From Sphaerothrix gracilis (lineage in GTDB: Bacteria > Cyanobacteriota > Cyanobacteriia > Phormidesmidales > Phormidesmidaceae), in NCBI RefSeq assembly GCF_030405905.1, contig NZ_JASATW010000001.1, positions 248,001 to 312,000 of the forward strand: 64,000 nucleotides of DNA, read 5' to 3'. How positions within the stretch are numbered: the first letter of the stretch is position 1; every line of letters starts with the position of its first letter. A program made the position numbers and the translations under genes. The notes under the pieces are model-generated. The model ran no database searches, was not told the DNA's origin, and was given only the letters and a program-made list of their open reading frames with translations. This document shows positions 50,160 through 58,440 of this stretch, piece by piece.

Positions 50160-50269
50160 AATTGTTAAGACGCTAGAAGGCTTTTAATGGCGCTGGACTA
50201 GGTCAAGAAAGAGCTAGCTTTTCTACAATCGTAGAATCACACTATTGCTTCAATCATAGCGGGTTAAAT

Positions 50270-50686
50270 ATGAAGGCTAGCAACTGGGCAATCCCTCAGC
50301 TTCCAGGTCTTAGTTCCCAGCAGTCGGCTGATCTAGAGGCTCAAAATATTCACACGACTTTACAGCTTATTCGCCAGGGCAGCACCCAGGCCAAGCGCGA
50401 GCAGCTAGCCGCTCAGCTACGAATTCATATTCAGCACGTCAATAAATGGGTAGCACTAGCTGATTTAGCTCGCATCCCGGCGGTAGGCTGTCGTTACTGC
50501 GGGCTGCTGCTCCATGCTGGCATCAGTTCCTCAGCCCACCTAGCCCAAACTTCTATTCACAAACTCTATCCCCAAATTCGCCGCTTTTACGCCACTGTCT
50601 TGCATCAGATGCAGGCCTGTCCCCCTGCCGATGAAGTCAACCAGTGGATTCAGCAAGCCCGCGCGATCGCAGGGTATTCCAGCTAA
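50270..50686 (+). CDS. DUF4332 domain protein
   Basis: This 138-residue helical protein has repeated helix-hairpin-helix-like turns ('IPQLPGLSSQQSADLEAQNI', 'ALADLARIPAVGCRYCGLLL'), the pattern of DUF4332. A non-specific DNA-binding role is suggested by the fold alone. A CRYC pair is present near residue 75. It is divergent from the TM2 gene, with about 110 bp between. Confidence 0.75.
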   Translation: MKASNWAIPQLPGLSSQQSADLEAQNIHTTLQLIRQGSTQAKREQLAAQLRIHIQHVNKWVALADLARIPAVGCRYCGLLLHAGISSSAHLAQTSIHKLYPQIRRFYATVLHQMQACPPADEVNQWIQQARAIAGYSS

Positions 50687-50713
50687 GGCTGCCGACAAGC
50701 CGACCTCGCCCCC

Positions 50714-51247
50714 TTAATCGGGATACCAAAACATGCCCTTGATTCCCTCCGGATCAGGCATAAACCCTAAATTACGATAAAAATCTACGACCTGAGGATC
50801 GGCAAATAACGTCACGTTGCTGATGTCTTCGCTGCGCAGCTTCTTGATAAGCTGCTGCATCAGCGCTTTACCTAGTCCCTTACCCTGATAGTCAGGATGA
50901 ACAACCACGTCCCAAATGGTGGCGTTAAAGGCGTGGTCTGAGGTGGCGCGCGAAAAGCCCACCAGCCGTCGCCTGTTGGGCTGTTGCTCCCACATAGAGA
51001 CAACGATAAAGCTATGCTGAATCGCTTTGCGAACCTTGCGAATTGGCCGACGAGACCAGCCCACGGCGTCGCACAGCTCTTCTAGCTCATACAAGTCAAT
51101 ATCTCGACTCGTACTGAAGAAGATGCGAGAGCCAGTGCTACCATTAGAAGCTTCAGAGACCGTTTCAGCAAAGTATTCCTCAGAGTGAGTTAGCTGGGAG
51201 GGCGCGGAAACCTCGGAGCTGCTAAATAAGCTTTTCCAAAAACCCAT
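50714..51247 (-). CDS. GNAT N-acetyltransferase, Ycf52/plastid GNAT type
   Basis: This 177-residue acetyltransferase uses acetyl-CoA. The core 'IWDVVVHPDYQGKGLGKALM' is the GNAT P-loop-like motif A, and 'VTLFADPQVVDFYRNLGFMP' is motif B. The N-terminal 'IDLYELEELCDAVGWSRRP' is shared with the algal plastid ycf52 product and plant chloroplast GNAT enzymes, which acetylate plastid proteins. The target in this organism is unknown. It is monocistronic and converges with the DUF4332 gene. Confidence 0.88.
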   Translation of the reverse strand: MGFWKSLFSSSEVSAPSQLTHSEEYFAETVSEASNGSTGSRIFFSTSRDIDLYELEELCDAVGWSRRPIRKVRKAIQHSFIVVSMWEQQPNRRRLVGFSRATSDHAFNATIWDVVVHPDYQGKGLGKALMQQLIKKLRSEDISNVTLFADPQVVDFYRNLGFMPDPEGIKGMFWYPD

Positions 51248-51512
51248 TCAGGCGCGATTGATGTATATAAGTAACGAAAAGACAATAACTAGAGTATACG
51301 CCTTAAAAACCGTCTCTCCTATGGAAAACTTGCGGTAGTTTGCAGAATTCTTTCTCCAAAAGCTGAGCTTGACCAACCATATCAGGGGAATTTGCCCGAT
51401 GACAAGTCTTAGGTAGGTAGCCTAGAGTTAGATTTTTCAGGCTGATTAAAATTTTGCCTTTATCTATATTTGCAGTTGTTCCTGAATATACGTCAAGAGT
51501 TCCTTGCCAGCT

Positions 51513-52238
51513 ATGGTTGCGGGTTTAAAACCATCTACTTTAGATTTGCTCAAACGCTTCAACCGGGCGTTCCCAAAATTCTATGAGCAATTTGTCAGCA
51601 GTGAGATTCAGCTGCAAAATCTACGACTGGCCTATCAGCTTTACAAAAGCAAGCAGGCCGTGATTGAGCTGAAGCCAGAGGGCAATCGGAGCGCGCTCCA
51701 TTTTGCCTACCGCAATCAGTCTTTCTTGCTCAGCGATATTTTTGGCGTTTTGGCTGCCTATGGCCTCACAATTCATAACCTCAGTCTCTACGGGCAAATT
51801 TATCCCCCCATGCTGGTGTTTATCAAGCTGGTTGTCTCTAGGGGCGGTAAAACGCTGATAGACAAGACTTCTGATAATGTGTGTCGAGCCATTCGAGAAG
51901 CCCTAGCCGGTCGCTTTGAAGTAGAAGAAATGCTGACGGTTGAGTTCAACCTTGATGCCGGTCTCGAACAGGTCGAGACAGAATTTTATGTTGATCCGGT
52001 GTTTCACCTGCCTGCCCTGCTGATTGAGGCCGATAACCAGCCCGGACTTTTCTATAAAGTCATGTACGCCATTTGGCAGGAAGACCTGCTGGTAGTCAAC
52101 GCTAATTTGCTGGTTTGGCGCGGGCGCACCCGGCTAATTCTGTACCTGCTAGGCCCTAACGAGAGCTTAATTCCGGAATATCTCGGACAAAAGATTGCCG
52201 AAAGCGTACGTTATCGCCTGCTGGGAAAGCATCTTTAA
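51513..52238 (+). CDS. ACT-like domain protein, conserved in cyanobacteria
   Basis: This 241-residue soluble protein appears to hold two ACT-like units, 'LLSDIFGVLAAYGLTIHNLS' (about 70-90) and 'ADNQPGLFYKVMYAIWQEDL' (about 175-195), each followed by a beta strand as in GlnD or amino-acid-binding ACT repeats. No catalytic domain is seen, so it may sense a small ligand. The start is taken at the ATG at 51513; a TTG at 51504 is also in frame. It is followed after 35 bp by an alpha/beta hydrolase gene, probably in one operon. Confidence 0.75.
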   Translation: MVAGLKPSTLDLLKRFNRAFPKFYEQFVSSEIQLQNLRLAYQLYKSKQAVIELKPEGNRSALHFAYRNQSFLLSDIFGVLAAYGLTIHNLSLYGQIYPPMLVFIKLVVSRGGKTLIDKTSDNVCRAIREALAGRFEVEEMLTVEFNLDAGLEQVETEFYVDPVFHLPALLIEADNQPGLFYKVMYAIWQEDLLVVNANLLVWRGRTRLILYLLGPNESLIPEYLGQKIAESVRYRLLGKHL

Positions 52239-52273
52239 AGACAGCCTGACCCGCTTCAAGATACGATTAAAGC

Positions 52274-53179
52274 ATGGCTAAGGTGAATGTTTTGGGTGTT
52301 CCTCACGCCTATGAGCTGACAGCACCCAGTCCCCCGACAGAGGTTTTAGTATTTATTCATGGCTGGCTGCTCAGCCGTGCCTATTGGCAGCCGCTGGTAG
52401 CAGATTTAGCTCATCAATATGCCTGTTTAACCTACGATTTGCGCGGATTTGGCGATTCTACTCAGGCGGTCGAACAGCGCCGACAAGGCCACTGTCACTG
52501 CTCGCTGCCGTCCGAAGCGACGCGATCGCCCTACGGCCTAGCGGCCTACGCAGAAGACCTAATTTGCCTACTCAATCAGCTCAATATTCGCCGGGCTTGG
52601 CTGCTCGGCCATTCTTTAGGCGGCAGCATTGCCCTCTGGGCGGCTCATCTCGCCCCCCAGCAAATTAGCGGCGTCATCTGTGTCAACGCCGGAGGAGGGA
52701 TCTATCTCAAAGAAGACTTCGATCGCTTTCGTTCAGCCGGCCAGCAGATTGTGCGCTTTCGACCTAGCTGGCTCCGGCGACTGCCCTTACTAGATTTGGT
52801 CTTTGCCCGCGCGATGGTCGATCAGCCGCTATCGCGGATTTGGGGCCAGCGGCGACTCGATGACCTTGTTAGCGCCCATCCCCAGGCAGCTCAGGCGGCC
52901 TTGCTAGAATCTACGACTGAAGCTGAGGTGCATTTGCTGCCGCAGATAGTGGCTTCGTTAGAGCAGCCTGCTTACTTTGTCGGCGGCCAACAAGATCAGG
53001 TGATGGAGCCTCAGTATGTCAATCATTTAGCCAGCTTTCATCCGCTCTTTCGCACACCCGAAAGCAATGTAATTGAGCTATCCCAGTGTGGTCACATGGC
53101 GATGCTAGAGCAGCCACGGGCTTTGGCCAAAGTGGTGCAGGAAATTTTGGCTAAGCATACAGGGCCATCGCCTGGGTGA
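52274..53179 (+). CDS. Alpha/beta hydrolase
   Basis: This 301-residue alpha/beta-hydrolase-fold enzyme has an oxyanion region 'FIHGWLLSRAYW', the nucleophile elbow 'GHSLGGS' (Ser near 113), a probable acid in 'GGQQDQVM' and the catalytic His in 'QCGHMAMLEQP'. The cap region is modest. The substrate is unknown. Its 3' end overlaps tsaD tail to tail by 29 bp. It probably shares a transcript with the ACT-like gene upstream. Confidence 0.88.
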   Translation: MAKVNVLGVPHAYELTAPSPPTEVLVFIHGWLLSRAYWQPLVADLAHQYACLTYDLRGFGDSTQAVEQRRQGHCHCSLPSEATRSPYGLAAYAEDLICLLNQLNIRRAWLLGHSLGGSIALWAAHLAPQQISGVICVNAGGGIYLKEDFDRFRSAGQQIVRFRPSWLRRLPLLDLVFARAMVDQPLSRIWGQRRLDDLVSAHPQAAQAALLESTTEAEVHLLPQIVASLEQPAYFVGGQQDQVMEPQYVNHLASFHPLFRTPESNVIELSQCGHMAMLEQPRALAKVVQEILAKHTGPSPG

Positions 53180-54191
53180 TAGGCATTCTGGACTGGGCAG
53201 CGGTGGCTAGGGTAGAGGTATGACCCAGGCGAAAATGCTCGGCAGCCGCGCAGGCAATCATGGCGGCGTTGTCAGTACAGTATTTGAGGGGGGGAAAGAG
53301 GACTTGCAGGCCATGTTTGCTAGCTTCAATCTGAAGCTGCTGACGCAGGCCGCTATTGGCCGCCACGCCACCCCCGACGGCAATAGTTGAGATCTGGTGA
53401 TCGAGGGCGCAGCGCAGGGTCCGACGGGTGAGCGATCGCGCAACAGTAGCCTGGAAGCTGGCAGCAATATCCGCTACCGGCAGTTCAGTGCCTTCCGCCC
53501 TCAAGCGCTCGGTCAGCCTCAGCACCGCTGTCTTCAAACCGCTAAAGCTAGAGTCGTAAGGATGAAAGCCGCCGCCTGGCAGGGAAATATTGCCCTCCGG
53601 CAAAGGATAGGCTTGGGCATTGCCCATCTGCGCCAGTTTGTCAATCACCGGGCCACCCGGATACCCTAGCTCCAACAGTCGCGCCACTTTATCAAAAGCT
53701 TCGCCGGCGGCATCATCGCGGGTCTGGCCCAAAACAACGTAGTTACCACAGCCTTTGACCTGAATCAGACTCGTATGTCCGCCAGAAACCAATAGACACA
53801 GATAGGGCGGATTGAGTTCAGGATGACTGAGATAGGACGCATAGAGATGTCCTTCCAAGTGATGAACCCCTATAAAAGGCTTATTGTGTACTAAAGCCAG
53901 AGTTTTAGCGGCGGTTAATCCCACCAGCAAAGCACCGACTAGGCCAGGGGCGCAGGTCGCGGCGATGCCATCGATCGCTGACCAATCTAGCCCTGCCGCT
54001 TCAAATGCCGCCGCTACAGTCTGACCGACATTGGCAACATGCTCTCTAGAAGCTAGCTCTGGCACAACGCCGCCATAGGGCTGATGGGTGGTAATTTGCG
54101 AGGCGATAATACTGCTGAGTACCTGACGATCGCTCACAATTGCGGCGGCTGTTTCGTCACAACTTGTTTCAATTGCTAAAATCTTCGCCAT
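53151..54191 (-). CDS. tsaD: tRNA N6-adenosine threonylcarbamoyltransferase TsaD
   Basis: This 346-residue enzyme transfers the threonylcarbamoyl group to A37 of ANN-decoding tRNAs. 'ILAIETSCDETAAAIV', 'VVPELASREHV', the metal-binding 'HHLEGH' (H111, H115) and 'GGVAANSGLRQQL' are the family signatures. The length is standard. It overlaps the convergent hydrolase by 29 bp and is divergent from psaF, sharing a 160-bp regulatory region. Confidence 0.97.
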   Translation of the reverse strand: MAKILAIETSCDETAAAIVSDRQVLSSIIASQITTHQPYGGVVPELASREHVANVGQTVAAAFEAAGLDWSAIDGIAATCAPGLVGALLVGLTAAKTLALVHNKPFIGVHHLEGHLYASYLSHPELNPPYLCLLVSGGHTSLIQVKGCGNYVVLGQTRDDAAGEAFDKVARLLELGYPGGPVIDKLAQMGNAQAYPLPEGNISLPGGGFHPYDSSFSGLKTAVLRLTERLRAEGTELPVADIAASFQATVARSLTRRTLRCALDHQISTIAVGGGVAANSGLRQQLQIEASKHGLQVLFPPLKYCTDNAAMIACAAAEHFRLGHTSTLATAAQSRMPITQAMALYA

Positions 54192-54276
54192 AAACTGATA
54201 TTTTTCAGGATGTTAACCCCTTGCAATAAGTTGCTTTACGGCGCTTTGGCAGGGAGGTATGATGCCTGAAAGTTGA

Positions 54277-54290
54277 GTACATTCTTGTAC
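54277..54290 (+). promoter_or_regulatory. NtcA-type motif upstream of psaF
   Basis: GTA-N8-TAC (GTACATTCTTGTAC) matches the consensus for the nitrogen regulator NtcA and lies 60 bp before the psaF ATG. No clear TAN3T -10 box is found at the spacing of a classical activated promoter, so it may be a repressing site or chance. Confidence 0.4.
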
Positions 54291-54301
54291 AAATAACTTA
54301 A

Positions 54302-54320
54302 CGTTTTTGGATCAAAAACG
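54302..54320. promoter_or_regulatory. Perfect palindrome in the psaF leader
   Basis: CGTTTTTG-GAT-CAAAAACG, an 8-bp perfect inverted repeat with a 3-base centre, is 30 bp before the psaF start. It could be an operator or a leader hairpin; without flanking T's it is not a typical terminator of anything upstream. Confidence 0.5.
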
Positions 54321-54350
54321 CTGATTTTACGTAATAAAGGGAAACAATTT

Positions 54351-54851
54351 ATGCGACGGTTGTTTGCTCTAGTTCTAGCCGTTTGTCTTTGGATTGGTTT
54401 TTCGCCTGCTGCGATGGCAGGTGTCGCCGGAGATAACGTAGCCGGACTAACCCCCTGTGGCGAGTCTGCTGCCTTTCAGCAACGCGCTGCCAATGCTAAA
54501 ACCGATGCCGCCAAAGCTCGTTTTGAGCTGTACGGCAATTCTAGCCTGCTCTGCGGAGAAGATGGTCTACCACACCTCGTGGTCGATGGCGATCTCTCCC
54601 ATGCGGGCGAGTTCTTAATTCCGAGCATTCTCTTTCTATACATTGCCGGCTGGATTGGCTGGGCCGGACGCTCTTATGTCATCGCTGTACGCGGCGACAA
54701 GAAGCCAGAAGAGAAAGAGATTATCATCGACGTGCCGCTAGCGATCAAGTGTTCTCTAGGGGCAGCGGCTTGGCCTTTGGTTGCCTTCAAGGAAATTGCC
54801 AGCGGTGAGATGTTTGCCAAGGATAACGAGATTACCGTTTCTCCTCGCTAG
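54351..54851 (+). CDS. psaF: Photosystem I subunit III (PsaF)
   Basis: PsaF is a one-helix PSI subunit on the lumenal/electron-donor side. The 166-residue precursor has a signal peptide ending 'PAAMA' (about residue 23), the mature start 'GVAGDNVAGLTPCGES', a lumenal region with a second Cys in 'LLCGEDG', and the membrane helix 'IPSILFLYIAGWIGWAGRSY'. The basic lumenal extension of plant PsaF is missing, as in cyanobacteria. It leads a psaF-psaJ-psaL operon. Confidence 0.97.
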   Translation: MRRLFALVLAVCLWIGFSPAAMAGVAGDNVAGLTPCGESAAFQQRAANAKTDAAKARFELYGNSSLLCGEDGLPHLVVDGDLSHAGEFLIPSILFLYIAGWIGWAGRSYVIAVRGDKKPEEKEIIIDVPLAIKCSLGAAAWPLVAFKEIASGEMFAKDNEITVSPR

Positions 54852-54890
54852 CGTCTGTTTTTGAAAATTTAGGCTTAGGAGTCCTTCCCT

Positions 54891-55013
54891 ATGGATAATT
54901 TTTTGAAGTATCTGTCCACAGCACCCGTGATTGCGACCGTTTGGATGTTTATTACGGCTGGGATTTTGATTGAATTCAATCGCTTTTTTCCAGACCTGCT
55001 CTTACATCCGTAG
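54891..55013 (+). CDS. psaJ: Photosystem I subunit IX (PsaJ)
   Basis: This 40-residue single-helix PSI subunit begins 'MDNFLKYLSTAPVIATVWMF', continues with 'ITAGILIEFNRFFPDLL' and ends at TAG 55011. It binds chlorophyll/carotenoid next to PsaF in the membrane. AGGAG lies 12 bases before the ATG. It starts 39 bp after psaF and psaL follows 54 bp later. Confidence 0.96.
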   Translation: MDNFLKYLSTAPVIATVWMFITAGILIEFNRFFPDLLLHP

Positions 55014-55067
55014 CCGCGCTTGGCTTTAACCGTGCTGTGTTTTGAGTCGTTGGAGAATCCGAATATC

Positions 55068-55565
55068 ATGGTAGATGTTAGTCGTTCTAATGAGGTTGTG
55101 CATCCGGCTGAGGATCCTCAGATTGGCAATCTCAAAACCCCCATCAATTCTTCTGCTTTGTCAAAAGCATTTATTAACAACTTGCCGGCTTATCGGGCCG
55201 GCCTTTCGCCGCAGCGACGCGGTTTAGAAGTGGGCATGGCTCACGGCTATTTGCTCTATGGCCCCTTTGCTTTGTTAGGTCCGCTACGAGATTCTGACGT
55301 GCCAGCGCTGGCCGGACTGCTGGCGGCCATTGGCTTAGTCGTGATCTTAACGGCCTGCCTTTCCCTTTACAGCGGCGCAGGGGTGAAGAAGCCCATTGCA
55401 ACCGTGACAACGCCCAATCCACCCAAATCTCTGGCAACTGAAGAAGGCTGGAGCGAGTTTGCTGGCGGATTTTTGATTGGCGGTATCGGCGGCGCGGCCT
55501 TTGCCTTCCTGCTGGTATCCAATATGCCCTTACTACTCAACGTCGTTTCAGGCGGCCATAGCTAG
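55068..55565 (+). CDS. psaL: Photosystem I subunit XI (PsaL)
   Basis: PsaL joins PSI monomers into larger oligomers. This 165-residue form starts at the ATG at 55068 ('MVDVSRSNEVVHP'), with GGAG 12 bases upstream; a longer frame from 55020 would lack homologous sequence. 'RRGLEVGMAHGYLLYGPFAL', 'LGPLRDSD' and the last two helices are typical. The stroma/lumen loop between helices 2 and 3 holds 'TTPNPPKS'. It sits behind psaF-psaJ rather than with psaI. No psaI was found nearby. A strong terminator follows. Confidence 0.96.
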   Translation: MVDVSRSNEVVHPAEDPQIGNLKTPINSSALSKAFINNLPAYRAGLSPQRRGLEVGMAHGYLLYGPFALLGPLRDSDVPALAGLLAAIGLVVILTACLSLYSGAGVKKPIATVTTPNPPKSLATEEGWSEFAGGFLIGGIGGAAFAFLLVSNMPLLLNVVSGGHS

Positions 55566-55593
55566 CGCTTGTTGACGCTCGCTGATTTTAGGT

Positions 55594-55625
55594 GTGGAGG
55601 TAGGCAATCTACCTCCACTTTTTTT
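55594..55625 (+). terminator. Rho-independent terminator of psaF-psaJ-psaL
   Basis: GTGGAGGTAG (55594-55603) pairs perfectly with CTACCTCCAC (55609-55618), 5-base loop, followed by seven T's. It begins 28 bp after the psaL stop. Confidence 0.95.
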
Positions 55626-55643
55626 AGCAGCTGTTTTGGGCGA

Positions 55644-56753
55644 CTATGGCAGTTTGGGGGGAGCCGGATAAACTCGCGCTCCGGTGGCCGGATCGAATAG
55701 AAAAAGATGATCCAGGGCCAATCTGACGCTGAGGCGATCGCCCGTTTTGACTTTGAGCGCAGGCGGGGCGTGAAACTGCAGGGTCTGGGCCGCCGCCCGA
55801 TCGTGATTAGGCACCACTGCCCGCACCAGAATTTCCCGTCCTAGCGGCTCTATCACATCGGCAATCACCTGTAGGTGAGCCTCTGAGGGGCTGAGCTGGA
55901 CATGCTCCGGGCGAATCCCTAAACAAACAGCCTGACCGGACTGTTGCTCAAGTCGATGGACTATTTGCGAGGGTAGGTCAAAAGCCTGACCCTCTAGTTT
56001 GAGCTGGTTATCACCGTAGTGAGCTGATAAGAGATTCATGGGCGGACTGCCTATGAAGGCGGCCACCATGCGGTTTGCAGGCTCAGAGTAGACCGCCTGG
56101 GGGGAATCAATCTGCTGAATTCTGCCTTGGTCTAGCACCACAATGCGATCGCCCAAGGTCATGGCCTCCACCTGATCGTGGGTGACATAGAGGGTGGTGA
56201 TGCCAAAGCGCTGGTGGAGCTGCTTCAGCTCGGCGCGGGTTTCATCGCGGAGCTGGGCGTCGAGGTTAGAGAGCGGTTCATCTAGTAAAAAAGCCTGGGG
56301 CTGCCGGGCGATCGCCCGGCCTAAGGCTACGCGCTGCTGCTGTCCGCCTGAGAGTTGGCGAGGTTTGCGGCTGAGTAGGTGGGCAATGTCGAGAGAACGG
56401 GCTACCGTTTCCACGCGCTGCTGGATTGTGTCAGCGGGCGTTTGCCGCATTTTTAGACCAAAGGCGAGATTTTCAGCTACGCTCATGTGAGGATAAAGAG
56501 CATAGTTTTGAAATACCATCGCTACGTCTCGATCGCGGGCAGGTACGGCGTTAACCAAGCGATCGCCCAGATAAATTTGCCCCTGCGTGACGGTATCTAA
56601 TCCAGCGATCGCCCGCAAGACAGTTGATTTACCGCAGCCAGACGGCCCTACCAGTACCCAAAATTCGCCATCGGGGACTGTAAAAGTAATCTCTTCTATG
56701 GCAACCGTGTTGCCATAGCGGCGCGTGAGTCCTTTTAGTGCAACTTCAGCCAC
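55644..56753 (-). CDS. Sugar-type ABC transporter ATPase (MalK/UgpC family)
   Basis: This 369-residue ATPase should energise import of a sugar, compatible solute or glycerol phosphate. Walker A 'GPSGCGKST', signature 'LSGGQQQRVALGRAIARQP', Walker B 'AFLLDEPLSNLD' and the switch His in 'YVTHDQ' are complete. The C-terminal 130 residues form the MalK-type regulatory OB domain ('LGIRPEHVQL', 'RLSVRLALDHLFLFD'). No permease is next to it. In cyanobacteria a single such ATPase can serve several sugar importers, so the substrate is open. Confidence 0.9.
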   Translation of the reverse strand: MAEVALKGLTRRYGNTVAIEEITFTVPDGEFWVLVGPSGCGKSTVLRAIAGLDTVTQGQIYLGDRLVNAVPARDRDVAMVFQNYALYPHMSVAENLAFGLKMRQTPADTIQQRVETVARSLDIAHLLSRKPRQLSGGQQQRVALGRAIARQPQAFLLDEPLSNLDAQLRDETRAELKQLHQRFGITTLYVTHDQVEAMTLGDRIVVLDQGRIQQIDSPQAVYSEPANRMVAAFIGSPPMNLLSAHYGDNQLKLEGQAFDLPSQIVHRLEQQSGQAVCLGIRPEHVQLSPSEAHLQVIADVIEPLGREILVRAVVPNHDRAAAQTLQFHAPPALKVKTGDRLSVRLALDHLFLFDPATGARVYPAPPKLP

Positions 56754-56827
56754 AGCACAGCCGTCTTCAACAAAAATCTCATCGACTCAAACAGTCTGAC
56801 TCTATTTTTCCGACTCTCTTCAAAGTA

Positions 56828-56860
56828 ATTGGGGGCCTCACCCTTGGCAAGACCCCCAAT
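56828..56860 (-). terminator. Probable terminator of gap2
   Basis: ATTGGGGG (56828-56835) and CCCCCAAT (56853-56860) pair perfectly over 8 bp with a long loop that can form a small inner stem. It starts about 35 bp past the gap2 stop. The T content after the stem is low on the minus strand; the plus side reads CATTTTTG. Confidence 0.6.
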
Positions 56861-56895
56861 CATTTTTGAGCGCAGTAACTTAGAAAATTAGAAAC

Positions 56896-57909
56896 CTAGC
56901 TCCACTTGCTGGCTACTAGCTCAGCGAGGTCAACTACGCGCTGGCTGTAGCCCCACTCGTTGTCATACCAGGCTACAACTTTCACTAAGTCATCTCCCAT
57001 CACCATCGTCAGGCTGGAATCCACAATAGAAGAATCATCCGTCTTACGATAGTCGATAGAAACCAGCGGCAAATCGCTGTAGGCCAGGATTCCCTTCATC
57101 GGGCCTTCAGCCGCCTCTTTCAGCGCCTCATTTACCTGCTCGGCAATAGTGGGCTTTTCAACCTGAACGACGAGATCAACGACAGAAACATTTGGCGTCG
57201 GTACCCGTAGCGCAATTCCGTTGAGCTTGCCCTTAAGCTCAGGAATTACAAGCGCAACCGCCTGAGCCGCCCCCGTTGAGGTGGGAACAATGTTGAGCGC
57301 TGCCGCCCGGGCTCGGCGCAGATCCCGGTGACTGGCATCCAAAAGCCGCTGATCCCCTGTGTAGCTGTGGGTCGTCGTCATGGTCCCCTTGACGATGCCA
57401 AACTTGTCGTTGATGACTTTGGCTACGGGAGCGAGACAGTTGGTGGTGCAGCTAGCATTGCTGACAACATCAAAGGCACTGGGATCATAGTCTTCGTGGT
57501 TGACGCCCATAACGTAGGTGCCGATGTTGCTGCCTTTGCCCGGCGCGGTGATGAGGACTTTTTTAGCGCCAGCTTCGATGTGGCGGGCTGCCCCTTCCTG
57601 AGTTCTAAAAACACCCGTTGACTCAATTACTAAGTCAATATCCCAAGCTTTCCAGGGTAAGTTGTTGGGGTTACGGTCAGACGTGCATTTGATGGTATTG
57701 CCGTTGACAGTGATGGTGTCAGTATCAGCGCTAATGTCTGCATCAAGACGCCCTAGCATAGAGTCGTACTTGAGCAGATGCGAATTCGTTTTCGGATCAG
57801 AAGTATCATTAATAGCCACTATCTCAAGCTGGCTGTTCTCACGGGTCAACCAACACCGTAAAAAGTTACGCCCGATGCGTCCAAAACCGTTGATCGCTAC
57901 TCTAACCAC
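56896..57909 (-). CDS. gap2: Glyceraldehyde-3-phosphate dehydrogenase, photosynthetic type (Gap2)
   Basis: This 337-residue enzyme reduces 1,3-bisphosphoglycerate in the Calvin cycle, using NADPH or NADH. 'VAINGFGRIGRNFLRCW' is the dinucleotide fold and 'SNASCTTNCLAP' holds the catalytic Cys near 155. 'RAAALNIVPTSTGAAQAVAL' and the C-terminal 'WYDNEWGYSQRVVDLAELV' are typical, and the N-terminal 'RENSQLEIVAINDTSDPKTN' is of the Gap2/GapB kind rather than glycolytic Gap1. The start is GTG at 57909, the only suitable start; GAGGG lies upstream. Confidence 0.95.
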   Translation of the reverse strand: MVRVAINGFGRIGRNFLRCWLTRENSQLEIVAINDTSDPKTNSHLLKYDSMLGRLDADISADTDTITVNGNTIKCTSDRNPNNLPWKAWDIDLVIESTGVFRTQEGAARHIEAGAKKVLITAPGKGSNIGTYVMGVNHEDYDPSAFDVVSNASCTTNCLAPVAKVINDKFGIVKGTMTTTHSYTGDQRLLDASHRDLRRARAAALNIVPTSTGAAQAVALVIPELKGKLNGIALRVPTPNVSVVDLVVQVEKPTIAEQVNEALKEAAEGPMKGILAYSDLPLVSIDYRKTDDSSIVDSSLTMVMGDDLVKVVAWYDNEWGYSQRVVDLAELVASKWS

Positions 57910-58440
57910 TGCGCTTTACCCTCTGTCTTAATTTAATCAAGTTAAGTTTGATGTAAACGACATCATCATACACATTAGCTGGAACCCAGGGCAATTACCT
58001 TAAGGCTATCGGCTGCCTGGATCAGTCTTGCCTAGGGCCACTGATCGAAAGCATTGCGGCTGATTAGGGAAACAATCACTGCCCTAACTTAGGCAGAAAA
58101 AATCAGGGCTATTTTTCTCTTTGACAAAAGAAAATTCACTCAGCCCCAAAGCTGATTAATTTCCATAACCCCAATTCTGAACTAATATCTGACAGTAATA
58201 CGGCAGTTTGCCCTAAAACTCGCAGATTCTTACTGAATTGCGCTGGGGCGGCTGAAGTTTCTAGGTATAGACTATCAGTCAGTTCACTGAGTTATTTAAC
58301 TGAACTTGCGGATGAACCAGCAGTAGGGCTAGATCTGCGTTAGCTTTGCCGGGTCGCTAGCAAGAGAATTCAGGTATCAGGATAATTCCTGGTATGATAT
58401 CGCGTGATATTGGTGTGGTGTGGTGTGTGAGGAAATTAGA
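57910..58440. other. Divergent gap2/murC intergenic region
   Basis: This 530-bp gap, the longest in the window, must carry promoters for gap2 (minus) and murC (plus). It holds GATCAGT/ACTGATC (58020-58046), AGTTCA/TGAACT (58281-58306), a possible extended -10 TGGTATGAT (58390-58398), the repeated TGATAT (58395-58410) and a GGTGT tandem just before murC. No coding frame was supported; a small RNA is possible but not shown. Confidence 0.4.
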
